Positions 1 through 8,293 of a DNA stretch of 36,380 bases are shown here, one piece after another. This DNA comes from Dehalococcoidia bacterium (GTDB taxonomy: Bacteria > Chloroflexota > Dehalococcoidia > UBA2979). Under the pieces are notes generated by a model. The model saw only the letters and a list, made by a program, of their open reading frames with translations. It was not told the origin of the DNA and made no database searches. Location: assembly GCA_019694855.1 (NCBI GenBank), contig JAIBBD010000019.1, positions 1-36,380 on the forward strand. Reading direction: 5' to 3'. The position numbers and the translations under genes were made by a program. How positions within the stretch are numbered: position 1 is the stretch's first letter; each line of letters begins with the position of its first letter.

Positions 1-525
1 AAATAGCGGCGTGTAGAGCCCGAGCCGGATCGGCGGGCGCTCCGGATCCCCGGTGACCCGAAATACGCCTCCGGAGGCGTACGCGAGGAAGTCGTCCGCC
101 TCGAAGTCGCGGTACGGCCCGGTCTGCCCGTAGTTCGAGAGCTGCACGAGGGCCGCCTGCGGGTTCACCTCGGCGAGGGTCGCCTCATCGAGGCCGAGTC
201 GCGCTATCGTGCCGGGCCGGAAGCTCTCGAACACGATGTCGGCCTGCGCCGCCAGCTGACGCAGGATGCGTTGCCCGCTCGCGGTTTCGAGGTTGAGTGA
301 GACGCTGCGCTTGCCGGTGTTGAGATGCAGGAACATCCCGCTGCGCTCGAGGTGCGGCTCGTCACCCGGAAACGGGCCCAGACGCCGCGCAGGATCGCCC
401 TCGCCGGGCCGCTCCACCTTGATCACCTCGGCGCCGTAGTCGGAGAAGTACTTCGTCGCGTACGGCCCGGCGACCCCCTGCGTCAGGTCGAGCACGACGA
501 TGCCCTCGAGTGCTCCCCCGGCCAT
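1..525 (-). CDS. CaiB/BaiF family CoA-transferase, N-terminal 175 residues (cut by window edge)
   Basis: Read leftward from ATG at 525 the frame stays open to base 1 and gives a typical family III CoA-transferase N-terminus: opening MAGGALEGIVVLDLTQGVAGP, then GAEVIKVERPGEGDPAR, LNTGKRSVSLNL, FESFRPGTIARLGL and QLSNYGQTGPYRDFEADD. A GGAGG ribosome site lies just upstream on the minus strand. The family moves CoA between acyl-CoA thioesters and free organic acids in the cytoplasm. Whole proteins are about 400 residues, so more than half is outside the window, including the region where the aspartate nucleophile normally sits. The gene is divergent from the 683 gene. Family call secure, substrate unknown. 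Confidence 0.93.
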   Translation of the reverse strand, partial: MAGGALEGIVVLDLTQGVAGPYATKYFSDYGAEVIKVERPGEGDPARRLGPFPGDEPHLERSGMFLHLNTGKRSVSLNLETASGQRILRQLAAQADIVFESFRPGTIARLGLDEATLAEVNPQAALVQLSNYGQTGPYRDFEADDFLAYASGGVFRVTGDPERPPIRLGLYTPLF

Positions 526-560
526 GCCGCCTCCACATCGCGTCCCGCAGTGTGCGCGAC

Positions 561-642
561 ATCATAACGGCTGTAGTCCCGCCTCGCAGCGCCGCCGCGG
601 CCGCGCGACGAAGACCGCGCCGGGGCGGCGAGGTGATATAAC
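561..642. promoter_or_regulatory. Divergent promoter region between the CoA-transferase and the 683 operon
   Basis: The 157-base gap between divergent starts holds a minus-strand TATGAT (566-561), placed to serve the gene starting at 525, and a plus-strand TATAAC (637-642), placed to serve the gene at 683. No good -35 hexamer is visible for either, so these are candidate -10 elements only. Confidence 0.35.
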
Positions 643-682
643 TGGGCCGCCACCACCCCGAAGCACGCCCGAGGAGCCTCGT

Positions 683-1081
683 ATGCCCCTGACCCCCGAC
701 GTCGCCCAGCGGATGATCCGCGCGAGCCAGGACAGAGCGCGGGAGCTCGGCGTCGCCGTCTCCACGGCCATCGTCGACGCCGACGGCCGCCTGTTCGCCT
801 TCGGGCGTATGGAAGGCGCGCACTGGATCTCCGTCGAGGTGTCGCAGGCGAAGGCGTTCACCGGGGCGCTGCTGCGTCGGGATGGTCCCGACCTGCAGCA
901 GATGCAGCCGGCGGTGCTCTCGGCGCTCTCGAACCTGCAGGGCCGCGCGGTCATGGCGATGGGCAGTGTTACGACCCTGCGCGAGAACGATGTCGTGATC
1001 GCCGGCATCGGCTGCAGTGGCGCCACCGACGAACAGGATGGCGAGTGCGCCCACGCGGCGCGTGACGCCTACGCGGGTTAG
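683..1081 (+). CDS. GlcG/HbpS-type (DUF336) heme-binding-like protein
   Basis: A 132-residue protein of typical length for the GlcG/HbpS family. It shows the conserved opening helix (ARELGVAVSTAIVDADGRL), the central AKAFTGALL segment and the glycine-rich end IAGIGCSGATDEQDGECAHAA. HbpS binds heme in Streptomyces; GlcG-type members sit in organic-acid catabolic operons with no proven reaction. ATG at 683 was chosen because GAGGAG lies 6 bases upstream; the frame is open further up but has no better start. It is followed after 27 bases by the LLM oxidoreductase, so it probably belongs to that operon as an accessory protein. Confidence 0.85.
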   Translation: MPLTPDVAQRMIRASQDRARELGVAVSTAIVDADGRLFAFGRMEGAHWISVEVSQAKAFTGALLRRDGPDLQQMQPAVLSALSNLQGRAVMAMGSVTTLRENDVVIAGIGCSGATDEQDGECAHAARDAYAG

Positions 1082-1108
1082 CACCGGACGAGGAGACAGG
1101 ACGACAGC

Positions 1109-2053
1109 ATGGCCGGACGAGTCGGCATCCTCATCAATGCGTTCAACGCCGCCGAGGCGGTGCAGCGCATCCGCGCCGCGGAAGACCTCGGCATCCCCAA
1201 CGCCTGGATGACGACGGGCGGCACCGCGCCGGACGCGCTCACGGTGTTCGCCGGCGCCGCGACCGTCACCGATCGCATCGTCATGGGGTCCTGCATCGTG
1301 CCGACGTGGCTGCGCCACCCCGTCGTGCTGGCGCAGCAGACGATCACGATCGAATCGCTGGCGCCGGGCCGCTTCCGCCTCGGCATCGGCCCGAGTCACG
1401 AGCCCGCGATGCGTGCCTTCGGCGTCGAGTGGCGCAAGCCGCTCACCGAGCTGAAGGAGTACCTGATCACGCTGCGCGCCCTCCTCCACGAGGGCTCCGT
1501 GAGCTTCAAAGGTGAGCACGTGACCATCGAGGCGCGCCTGGCACAGCCGGTGCAGACCCCGCTCCTCGCCTCAGCGCTCCGCCCCGGATCGTTCGAGGCG
1601 TGCGGCGAACTGGCCGACGGTGCCATCTCCTGGCAGTGCCCGGCCGGCTACCTCATTGAGCAGGGCCTGCCGGCGCTCCGTCGCGGAGCCGATGCGGCAG
1701 GCCGCCCGGTCCCGCCGCTGATCGCCCACACCCCCATCGCGATCACCGAGGATCGCGAGGCGGTCAAGGCGGCCGCCGCGCGCCAGATCTCGAACTACAG
1801 CAACATCCCCTTCTACCGCGCGATGTATGAGCAGGCCGGTGTCCCCCAGGAGATGGGCGAGGTCGGTGACGACCTGATCGACGCGCTCGTGGTGTGGGGG
1901 AACGAAGACCGCGTGGTCGAGCGCATTAAGCAACTGCTCGCCGATGGCATGGGCGAGGTCCTGGCGATGCCGCTCGTGGTGGGCGGCGACCGCGACGCCT
2001 CCCTCGACCGGTCCTTCCACGCGGTGGCGCGCGCCGCCGCCGAAACAGCCTGA
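1109..2053 (+). CDS. LLM-class (luciferase-like) flavin/F420-dependent oxidoreductase
   Basis: A 314-residue bacterial luciferase-like TIM-barrel oxidoreductase. Visible family marks are AAEDLGIPNAWMTTG near residue 25, VFAGAATVTDRIVMGSCIVPTWLRHPV near 50, the SLAPGRFRLGIGPSHEP loop near residue 90, and the GDDLIDALVVWGNEDRVVERI tail. These resemble F420-dependent dehydrogenases and monooxygenases of actinobacteria and SAR202 Chloroflexota. It acts in the cytosol with F420H2 or FMNH2; cofactor and substrate cannot be fixed by eye. GAGGAGACAGG precedes the ATG. It lies 27 bases after the GlcG-like gene and 13 before the sulfurtransferase, so all three are likely co-transcribed. Confidence 0.88.
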   Translation: MAGRVGILINAFNAAEAVQRIRAAEDLGIPNAWMTTGGTAPDALTVFAGAATVTDRIVMGSCIVPTWLRHPVVLAQQTITIESLAPGRFRLGIGPSHEPAMRAFGVEWRKPLTELKEYLITLRALLHEGSVSFKGEHVTIEARLAQPVQTPLLASALRPGSFEACGELADGAISWQCPAGYLIEQGLPALRRGADAAGRPVPPLIAHTPIAITEDREAVKAAAARQISNYSNIPFYRAMYEQAGVPQEMGEVGDDLIDALVVWGNEDRVVERIKQLLADGMGEVLAMPLVVGGDRDASLDRSFHAVARAAAETA

Positions 2054-2066
2054 CGAGGAGTCCGCG

Positions 2067-2894
2067 ATGGCCGAGAGCTGGGACCTGCTCGTCTCCACCG
2101 ACTGGCTCAGCGAGCACCTCGAGGGCGCCGGGCGCGACTTCGTACTCATCGACGCCGGGGAGGCGGTGGCATACCGGCGGGCGCACATTCCGGGCGCGGT
2201 CGGCGTCCCGCACCCGTATCTCAAAGCGCGCGATGATCGCAACCACGTGATGCCGCCCGCGGAGTTCGAGGAGCTGGCGGCCTCGCTCGGCGTCTCGAAC
2301 GACACCCCGGTCGTCATCTACGACGACAACGCCTCGCTGCATGCCGCTCGCGTCTGGTGGGTATTCGACTACTACGGTCATCGCGACCTCCGTGTCGTCG
2401 ACGGAGGATTCAACGCCTGGCTGGCCGAGGGTCGTCCGCTCACTTCGCAGGTCCCGAGGCCGGCGCACGGCACGTTCGCCGCCAGGCCGCAGGAGGCTGC
2501 CGTATGCCTCGTCGATGACCTCAAGGCGGCCGTAGACGGCCCCGCGGCACCGCAGTTGTGGGACCTGCGCAGCGACGGCGAATGGACCGGCGAGGAGCTG
2601 CGCGGGAACCAGCGCGGCGGCCATGTGCCGGGCGCGAAGCACCTCGAGTGGCGCGGCCTGATGCAGGGCCCGCCCGCACGTCGCTTCCGGCCGCGCGAGG
2701 AGATCGAGGCGCTGCTGCTGGAAGCCGGCATCGACCCGACGGCGCCGACCGTCACCTACTGCGAACTCGGTATCCGCGCGGCCTTCGGCGCCTTCGTGCT
2801 GCGGCTGCTCGGGAATGGCACGGCCCGCAACTACGATGGCTCGATGAACGAGTGGGCGAACCGCCCGGACACACCGCTCACGCTCGAGGTCTGA
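2067..2894 (+). CDS. Sulfurtransferase with two rhodanese domains
   Basis: A 275-residue tandem rhodanese. The N-terminal inactive domain shows LIDAGEAVAYRRAHIPGAVGVPH and VVIYDDNASLHAARVWWVFDYYGH. The C-terminal domain shows LWDLRSDGEWTGE, GHVPGAKHLEW and the catalytic loop YCELGIRAA with its cysteine. The loop differs from the common CRxGx[RT]; Glu follows the cysteine, so the thiosulfate versus 3-mercaptopyruvate preference is open. The family moves sulfane sulfur to cyanide or thiol acceptors. ATG at 2067 has GAGGAG 7 bases upstream; the frame extends further left only inside the LLM gene. It ends the three-gene run. Confidence 0.9.
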   Translation: MAESWDLLVSTDWLSEHLEGAGRDFVLIDAGEAVAYRRAHIPGAVGVPHPYLKARDDRNHVMPPAEFEELAASLGVSNDTPVVIYDDNASLHAARVWWVFDYYGHRDLRVVDGGFNAWLAEGRPLTSQVPRPAHGTFAARPQEAAVCLVDDLKAAVDGPAAPQLWDLRSDGEWTGEELRGNQRGGHVPGAKHLEWRGLMQGPPARRFRPREEIEALLLEAGIDPTAPTVTYCELGIRAAFGAFVLRLLGNGTARNYDGSMNEWANRPDTPLTLEV

Positions 2895-3006
2895 CGGGCC
2901 ACACACACCGTCGCGCGCCTGAGCGCGAGCCGGGTCATAATTCGCGTCGCCCGATCAAACAGCGCACATCAGCCACAGGGGTTCGTACTCCCGGCGAAGG
3001 ACGCAC

Positions 3007-4332
3007 GTGGAAGAACAGACGATCGCCCCGCCCGCACGCACCTCGGACGCCGCCGAGGCGCGTGGCCCGCGGTTCTACTACGGCTACTGGCTGATCTTCG
3101 CGGCCGCCGTCGGCCAGTTCGCGACCGTCGGCTCAATGAACTACGTCCCCGGCGTCTTCCTCAAGCCGATGACCGACGAGTTCGGCTGGAACCGGGCCGA
3201 GTTCACGCTCGCCCTCACCCTCGGGCAGTTCGTCCTCGCGTTCGCCGGCTTCTTCATCGGCGCCTACGTGGACCGACACGGTGGGCGCCGTCCGATGCTG
3301 GTCGGCGCCACGGTGCTGGTCCTGGCCCTGCTGGGACACACGCAAATTCACGCGCTCTGGCAGTGGATCTTGCTCAACGGTCTGCTCGTGACCGCCGGTG
3401 GCGCGATGGCCGGCAACCTCGTCGTCAACGTCACCCTGTCGAAGTGGTTCGTCGAACGGCGCGGGCGCGCCATCGCCATCGCCTCGATGGGCGTGTCCTT
3501 TGCCGGCATCATCTATCCGCCCGCGACCACCGCAGCTGTCAGCGCCTGGGGCTGGCGAGGCGCCTGGGCGGCGCTCGCCGTCGCCTCGGCGGTCCTGCTC
3601 TACCCGGTCGCGATGCTCATGCGCCGGGCCCCCGAGGACTACGGCCTCCACCCGGACGGCCGCAGTTCAGCAGACGTGGCCCGCGGCGCCGGGGCGGTCG
3701 CGCAGACGGAGTTCGCGACGTCGCTGACCCGGCGCCAGGCCATCGCGACGCCGGCGTTCTACCTGACCGTCTTCGCGTTCGGCTTCGGCGGGCTCGCGAT
3801 CATCGTGCCGGTGATCCAGGGCATCCCCTTCATGACCGACGCCGGATACAGCCGTGGCGTCGCCTCCTTCATGATCGTGCTCACCTCGATCCCGTCGATG
3901 CTCACCAAGCCCTTCTGGGGCTACCTCGTCGACAAGGCGCCGGCGAACCGGCTGGCCGCGATCGGGTTCGTACTCAACGCCGTGGCGATCCTCGGCATCG
4001 TGCTGAGCGTGAACGCGCACGCGACGGCGATCGTGTACGCCTCCTGGCTGCTGCTCGGCTTCGGCTGGGGCGGCATGATCCCGCTGCAGGAGGTCGTCTG
4101 GGCGACCTTCTTCGGCCGCCGCTACCTGGGCGCCGTGCGCAGCGCCGGGCTGCCGTTCTCGCTGCTGGTCTCAGCCGGCGGCCCGCTCTTAGTGTCCTTC
4201 TATTTCGACGTCGCCGGCGACTACAACGGCGCGCTGCTCGCCGTCGCCGTCCTCGGCGTCGTGGCGGCGATCCTGGTCAACCTGCCCCGCAATCCGAGGC
4301 GCGACATGGTGGTACAGCCCGCCACGGCCTGA
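3007..4332 (+). CDS. MFS transporter, monocarboxylate/oxalate-formate-like, 12 TM
   Basis: A 441-residue major facilitator. Hydrophobic segments run from residue 25 (YYGYWLIFAAAVGQF) to about 430. The loop 2-3 motif GAYVDRHGGRRPML is the MFS motif A; the opening YYGYW...VPGVFLKPMTDEFGW is typical of the OFA/MCT-like branch that carries organic acids. It ends in a basic tail (RNPRRD). The start is GTG with GAAGGA upstream; no ATG lies nearby. It follows the sulfurtransferase after 112 bases that hold a CATAAT -10-like element (2936-2941) and a short GC hairpin, so it may have its own promoter. Substrate unknown; catabolic neighbours favour carboxylate uptake. Confidence 0.9.
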   Translation: MEEQTIAPPARTSDAAEARGPRFYYGYWLIFAAAVGQFATVGSMNYVPGVFLKPMTDEFGWNRAEFTLALTLGQFVLAFAGFFIGAYVDRHGGRRPMLVGATVLVLALLGHTQIHALWQWILLNGLLVTAGGAMAGNLVVNVTLSKWFVERRGRAIAIASMGVSFAGIIYPPATTAAVSAWGWRGAWAALAVASAVLLYPVAMLMRRAPEDYGLHPDGRSSADVARGAGAVAQTEFATSLTRRQAIATPAFYLTVFAFGFGGLAIIVPVIQGIPFMTDAGYSRGVASFMIVLTSIPSMLTKPFWGYLVDKAPANRLAAIGFVLNAVAILGIVLSVNAHATAIVYASWLLLGFGWGGMIPLQEVVWATFFGRRYLGAVRSAGLPFSLLVSAGGPLLVSFYFDVAGDYNGALLAVAVLGVVAAILVNLPRNPRRDMVVQPATA

Positions 4333-4382
4333 TCTCCATACGACGAATGTGGTCATCGGCGGATCCGATCTGGTCGCCTGCG

Positions 4383-4412
4383 GTATCGTTCAGTTAGGCT
4401 GAAGTATCGTTC
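4383..4412. promoter_or_regulatory. Candidate operator upstream of the DHA2 transporter
   Basis: Two perfect copies of GTATCGTTC start at 4383 and 4404, exactly 21 bases apart (two helical turns). The space between them contains the inverted repeat TTCAG-N5-CTGAA (4389-4403). This lies 54 bases before the transporter start. Such symmetry is usual for TetR or MarR family operators of multidrug carriers, but no regulator gene is adjacent. Confidence 0.45.
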
Positions 4413-4465
4413 GTGCCCGTCGAGGTGCCCCGCATCGCGCCCTCCAGCGCGTGGAAAGCGATGAC

Positions 4466-5938
4466 ATGGCCGCGTCCCGTCAGGCGCATCACCTCAACGA
4501 ACAGCCGCTCCCCGGCCGCCACGTCGTCTTCGCCCTCCTCTCCGCCTCGATGCTGGCCTACATCATGCAGTTCGGCATGGTGTCCGTTTCCATTGGGCGG
4601 CTCACCACCGACCTGAACGCACCCCTGCGCTGGAGCGGCTGGGTGCTGACCATGTTCATGATCGGCCAGGTGATCGCGATGCCGGTCGTGGGCCGCATCT
4701 CAGAGCGCGTGGGCGCCAAGAACGTGTTCGCCATCGGATTCGGGCTCTTCGGGCTCGCGTCGCTCGCCTGCGCGGTCGCCCCCAACGTCTACCTCCTGAT
4801 CGCGGCGAGGGCGTTGCAGGGAGCCGTCGGAGGTGGACTGCAGCCGGCCGGCACCAGCCTCATCGGCCACGTTTACGGCGGCGGCCGCATGCGCGCGATC
4901 GGTTATTACTCGTCATTGATGCCATTCGGCGCCGTGCTCGGCCCGGTCGTCGGTGGCCTCATCGTCGACCATTTCGGCTGGCGTTGGACGTTTGGCTTCA
5001 ACGTCCCGTTGGGCCTCGCCGTCGCGGTCGTTGCATTCCTGATGCTGCCCGATGCCGGTCGCCGGCCGCAGAGTGGGCGTATCGACTCACTCGGGATGGG
5101 CCTGCTCGCTCTGGCCGTGACCTCCCTCATCTTCGCGTTGACCGAACTCGGGCGACGCCAGGGGTCGCCCGACCCGGTCCTCGTGGGCGCCTCTCTCGCG
5201 ATCTCCGTGGCCGCCCTCGCGATCCTGGTCCGCCACGAGCGCCGCACGGCGTCGCCCATCATCGACCTCGACCTGCTATCGAGGCGTGAGTTCGCCTCGT
5301 TGAACATCCTGTCATTCAGCTTCGGCATGAGCTGGATCGGCGTCGCCTCGACGATTCCGCTCTACGCCCAGAACGCCTACGGCTTCTCGGTCGCCTCGAG
5401 CGGCACGCTGCTCTCCCCGCGCGCCGCCGTCATGGTTATTTCTTCGTCGGTCGCCGCCTACTTCCTGCCACGGACCGGATTCCGCAAGCCCATGCTGGTC
5501 GGCATGCTCGGGCTCGTGGTCACCCTCGTGATCCTCGGACGAGGGCTCCACGACCCCACGTTCGCGGGCATCACGATCCCCAATTACACCTGGCTCCTGA
5601 TCGTCGTCGGCAGCGCGGGGGTCTTCTTCGGCATCGCCAACCCGTCGATGAACAACGCGGGCATTGACCTCGCCCCGGAGCGCATCGCGTCCATCGCCGG
5701 ACTGCGCGGCATGTTCATGAACCTCGGCGGCACGATCGGCATCGCCTTCGTGGTCCTGATCGCGTCGCGTGCCGAGAACATCGGCGACGGTCTCGACATC
5801 GCCTACACCGTCCTGGCGGCCGTGCTGCTGCTGAGTCTGTTCGCCCTGCGGGCCATCCCCGAGCTGTCACGCTCGCCTCGGGTCGCCGGGCCACCGGTCG
5901 AGGAACCCGTCGCTGCGCCCGCCGCCGGCGATGCCTGA
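4466..5938 (+). CDS. DHA2-family MFS multidrug-type exporter, 14 TM
   Basis: About 490 residues with the long 14-span layout of EmrB/QacA drug:proton antiporters. Motif A is the GRISERVGAKNVFAIG loop. Motif B is ARALQGAVGGGLQPAGTSL. Motif C is PFGAVLGPVVGGLIVDHFGWRW near residue 160. They export hydrophobic compounds across the inner membrane using the proton gradient. I start it at ATG 4466, which has GGAAAG 8 bases upstream; an in-frame GTG at 4451 adds five residues but lacks a ribosome site. It has a separate leader with a repeat-type operator, so regulation by a small-molecule sensor is likely. Alternative: efflux of a pathway intermediate. Confidence 0.88.
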   Translation: MAASRQAHHLNEQPLPGRHVVFALLSASMLAYIMQFGMVSVSIGRLTTDLNAPLRWSGWVLTMFMIGQVIAMPVVGRISERVGAKNVFAIGFGLFGLASLACAVAPNVYLLIAARALQGAVGGGLQPAGTSLIGHVYGGGRMRAIGYYSSLMPFGAVLGPVVGGLIVDHFGWRWTFGFNVPLGLAVAVVAFLMLPDAGRRPQSGRIDSLGMGLLALAVTSLIFALTELGRRQGSPDPVLVGASLAISVAALAILVRHERRTASPIIDLDLLSRREFASLNILSFSFGMSWIGVASTIPLYAQNAYGFSVASSGTLLSPRAAVMVISSSVAAYFLPRTGFRKPMLVGMLGLVVTLVILGRGLHDPTFAGITIPNYTWLLIVVGSAGVFFGIANPSMNNAGIDLAPERIASIAGLRGMFMNLGGTIGIAFVVLIASRAENIGDGLDIAYTVLAAVLLLSLFALRAIPELSRSPRVAGPPVEEPVAAPAAGDA

Positions 5939-6032
5939 CCCTCGCGCCGCTTGACGCGCTTCCCTCGTGGGTGCTAGCTGAACAGCGCACACAGACGTCA
6001 ACGACGCGACGAGGAACATCGAGGAGGGACGC

Positions 6033-6818
6033 ATGTCACTGGACGGACAGGTAGCGCTGGTCGCCGGCGCGAGCCGCGGCATCGGCGCGGACATCGCGAA
6101 GCACCTCGCGAAGGCGGGCGCCAGGGTCGGCGTAGCCGCGCGGACAGAGGAGGCGAGCGACCCCCGCCTTCCCGGCACGATTCACTCAGTGGTGCAGGAG
6201 ATCCGTGACGCCGGCGGCACGGCGATCCCGGTCGTCCTCAACATGCGCGACCCCGAGAGCATCGAGGCGGCCGTCCAGCGCGTCGTCGATGAGTGGGGCC
6301 GCATCGACATCCTTGTCAACAACGCGGCCATCTTCGTGCCCGGCGACCTCTACGCGGTGCAGCCGAGGCACATCAACCTCGCGTGGGAGGTCAACGTCCG
6401 CGGCTACATCCTCACGATGAAGGCCGCCGTGCCGCACATGAAGGCCGGCGGTGGCGGGCGCATCATCAATCTCTCTTCGCGGGGCGCGATTTTCCCTGGC
6501 CCCGGCCCCTACGAGGACGCGCCGCCGCCCGTCGACATCTTTTACGGACCGGAGAAGTCGTTCATCGAGCACTTCTCGCAGTCGCAGGGCCGGCTGCTGC
6601 AGAAGGACGGCATCTCGGTGAACGTGCTCGCCCCCCAGGGCGGCGTGAAGACACCGGGCCTCATGTTCTTCCAGAACGACCCGCAAAACCCGATTCAGGA
6701 GTTCGAGTCGGCCGACAACATGGGCAAGGCCGCCGTCTGGATCTGCGAGCAACCGCCGACCAAGCTCAACGGCTCGATTCTGTACGACGGCGACGTCGTG
6801 GCGGAGCACAACCTGTAG
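6033..6818 (+). CDS. Short-chain dehydrogenase/reductase (SDR)
   Basis: A 261-residue classical SDR. The NAD(P) loop GASRGIGADIAKHL is at residues 11-24, NNAAI near 92, the structural Asn in WEVNVRGY, catalytic Ser in INLSSRGA, and Tyr/Lys spaced YxxxK in FYGPEKSF. The segment between Ser and Tyr is longer than usual (GPGPYEDAPPPVD), as seen in citronellol/terpenoid-type SDRs. It oxidises or reduces an alcohol/ketone with NAD(P). GAGGAGGG lies just before the ATG. A TTGACG-N18-TAGCTG pair (5951-5980) may be its promoter. Its neighbours suggest it supplies or removes a carbonyl before CoA-linked oxidation. Confidence 0.9.
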   Translation: MSLDGQVALVAGASRGIGADIAKHLAKAGARVGVAARTEEASDPRLPGTIHSVVQEIRDAGGTAIPVVLNMRDPESIEAAVQRVVDEWGRIDILVNNAAIFVPGDLYAVQPRHINLAWEVNVRGYILTMKAAVPHMKAGGGGRIINLSSRGAIFPGPGPYEDAPPPVDIFYGPEKSFIEHFSQSQGRLLQKDGISVNVLAPQGGVKTPGLMFFQNDPQNPIQEFESADNMGKAAVWICEQPPTKLNGSILYDGDVVAEHNL

Positions 6819-6931
6819 CGATCTGCCTCGAAGAGGCGAGCGAGGCGATACTACGTCCGTCGCCGGGCGCTCGCCCGGTCGGCCACGAGGCGCAACGCGC
6901 CGGCCCAGCCGGCGTCGAAGGGAGTGAGTAG

Positions 6932-8155
6932 ATGGACTGGAAAGACTCTCCGGAGCAGGCATCGTTCCGTGAGCGGGTGCGCGCCTACATCCAGGAGCGG
7001 CTGCCCGATTACTACCGTACCGAGGAGCACCGCCTCGCGAAGCTCGAGGCGCCCGAGAACGACTGGCAGTGGGACATGGTCCACGGCAGCGACGAGGCGC
7101 AGGCGGCCGCGAAGGAGTGGGCCGGCGCCCTCGCCGAGCGCGGGTGGGCCGCCCCCGGCTGGCCGAGCGAGTATGGCGGGGGCGGCCTGACCACCCTCGA
7201 GCAGTTCGTCATGAAGCAGGAGTTTGCCGAGGCGGACGCGCCCGAGGTCGGCGGCGGCAACGGCATCCCGATGCTCGGCCCTACGCTCCTCGTCCACGGT
7301 ACCGAGGAGCAGAAAAAGCGCTTCCTTCCGCCGACGCTGTCCGGTGAGTACCTGTGGGCCCAGGGCTACTCGGAGCCCGGCGCGGGCTCGGACCTCGCCT
7401 CGCTCCAGTGCCGCGCCGTCAAGGACGGCGACGAGTACGTCATCAACGGCCAGAAGCTCTGGACGTCGGCCGGCCACAAGTCGAACTGGATCTTCATGCT
7501 CGTGCGCACCGACCCCGATGCGCCGAAGCACCGCGGGATCACATTCCTGATGGTGGACATGAAGACCCCCGGCATCCAGGTGCGCCCGATCATCTCGATG
7601 GGCTGGCAGCACGCCACCAACGAGACGTTCTACGAGGACGTCCGCGTCCCGGTGAACCAGGTCGTGGGCGAGGAAAACCGCGGTTGGTATGTCGGCATGA
7701 CCCTCCTCGACTTCGAGCGCTCCTCCATCGCCGGCGCTATCCACCAGCGCAAGGCGCTCGAGGAGATGATCGACCACGTCCACGACACGAACGGCACCCC
7801 GAACCGCATCGAGCTCCTTCGCCGCGAGGTGGCCGACCGCGCCGTCGAGATCGAGGTGAACAACAACCTGTCGCTCCGCATCGCCTCGATGCAGGCGAAC
7901 GGCCTCGTCCCGAACTACGAGGCTTCGATGGGCAAGATGTATTCCTCGGAGCTCTCACAGCGGCTCTCGCGCACCGGCACCAAGGTCTTCGGCCTGTACG
8001 GCAACCTGTGGTCAGGCACTGAGGACCTGTCGCCGCTGCACGCCCGCCACACTCAGACCTACGTCAGCTCGGTGGTCGGCACCATCGCCGGTGGCTCGAG
8101 CGAGATTCAGCGCAACATCATCGCCACGCGCGGCCTCGGCCTCCCGCGCGGCTAA
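6932..8155 (+). CDS. Acyl-CoA dehydrogenase, copy 1
   Basis: A 407-residue FAD-dependent acyl-CoA dehydrogenase. The substrate/FAD signature is GYSEPGAGSDLASLQ near residue 145. NGQKLWTSAGHKSNWIFMLVRT and ATNETFYEDVRVPVNQVVGEENRGW follow, and the end is AGGSSEIQRNIIATRGLGLPRG. The usual C-terminal YEG catalytic glutamate position reads IAGG, so the base may lie elsewhere or in a partner subunit, as in heteromeric actinobacterial ACADs. It makes the alpha,beta double bond in an acyl-CoA. It is strongly similar over its full length to the 9884 gene. It lies 113 bases after the SDR and ends at a 12-bp hairpin. Confidence 0.93.
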   Translation: MDWKDSPEQASFRERVRAYIQERLPDYYRTEEHRLAKLEAPENDWQWDMVHGSDEAQAAAKEWAGALAERGWAAPGWPSEYGGGGLTTLEQFVMKQEFAEADAPEVGGGNGIPMLGPTLLVHGTEEQKKRFLPPTLSGEYLWAQGYSEPGAGSDLASLQCRAVKDGDEYVINGQKLWTSAGHKSNWIFMLVRTDPDAPKHRGITFLMVDMKTPGIQVRPIISMGWQHATNETFYEDVRVPVNQVVGEENRGWYVGMTLLDFERSSIAGAIHQRKALEEMIDHVHDTNGTPNRIELLRREVADRAVEIEVNNNLSLRIASMQANGLVPNYEASMGKMYSSELSQRLSRTGTKVFGLYGNLWSGTEDLSPLHARHTQTYVSSVVGTIAGGSSEIQRNIIATRGLGLPRG

Positions 8156-8170
8156 CCCTCGACGCACCGT

Positions 8171-8199
8171 GAGCGAGGCGGCTCGCCGCCGCCTCGCTC
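8171..8199. terminator. Hairpin after acyl-CoA dehydrogenase 1
   Basis: GAGCGAGGCGGC (8171-8182), loop of five, and GCCGCCTCGCTC (8188-8199) form a perfect 12-bp stem 15 bases past the stop. No T run follows, so it could be a weak intrinsic terminator or a 3' end stabiliser. Confidence 0.65.
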
Positions 8200-8293
8200 C
8201 TCGGCCCACCGGCACTCCGAGGCCGGTGCGGTCATTTGTTTTAGTAGCTAGACTGCGTGAGAACGCCACGGGTATCGACCTGCGTCGACCCCG

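Noticed and set aside
362-1519. Open frame of 385 codons on the minus strand across three genes
   Set aside because: It overlaps three well-recognised genes, is Arg/His-rich, and has no motif; a GC-bias shadow.
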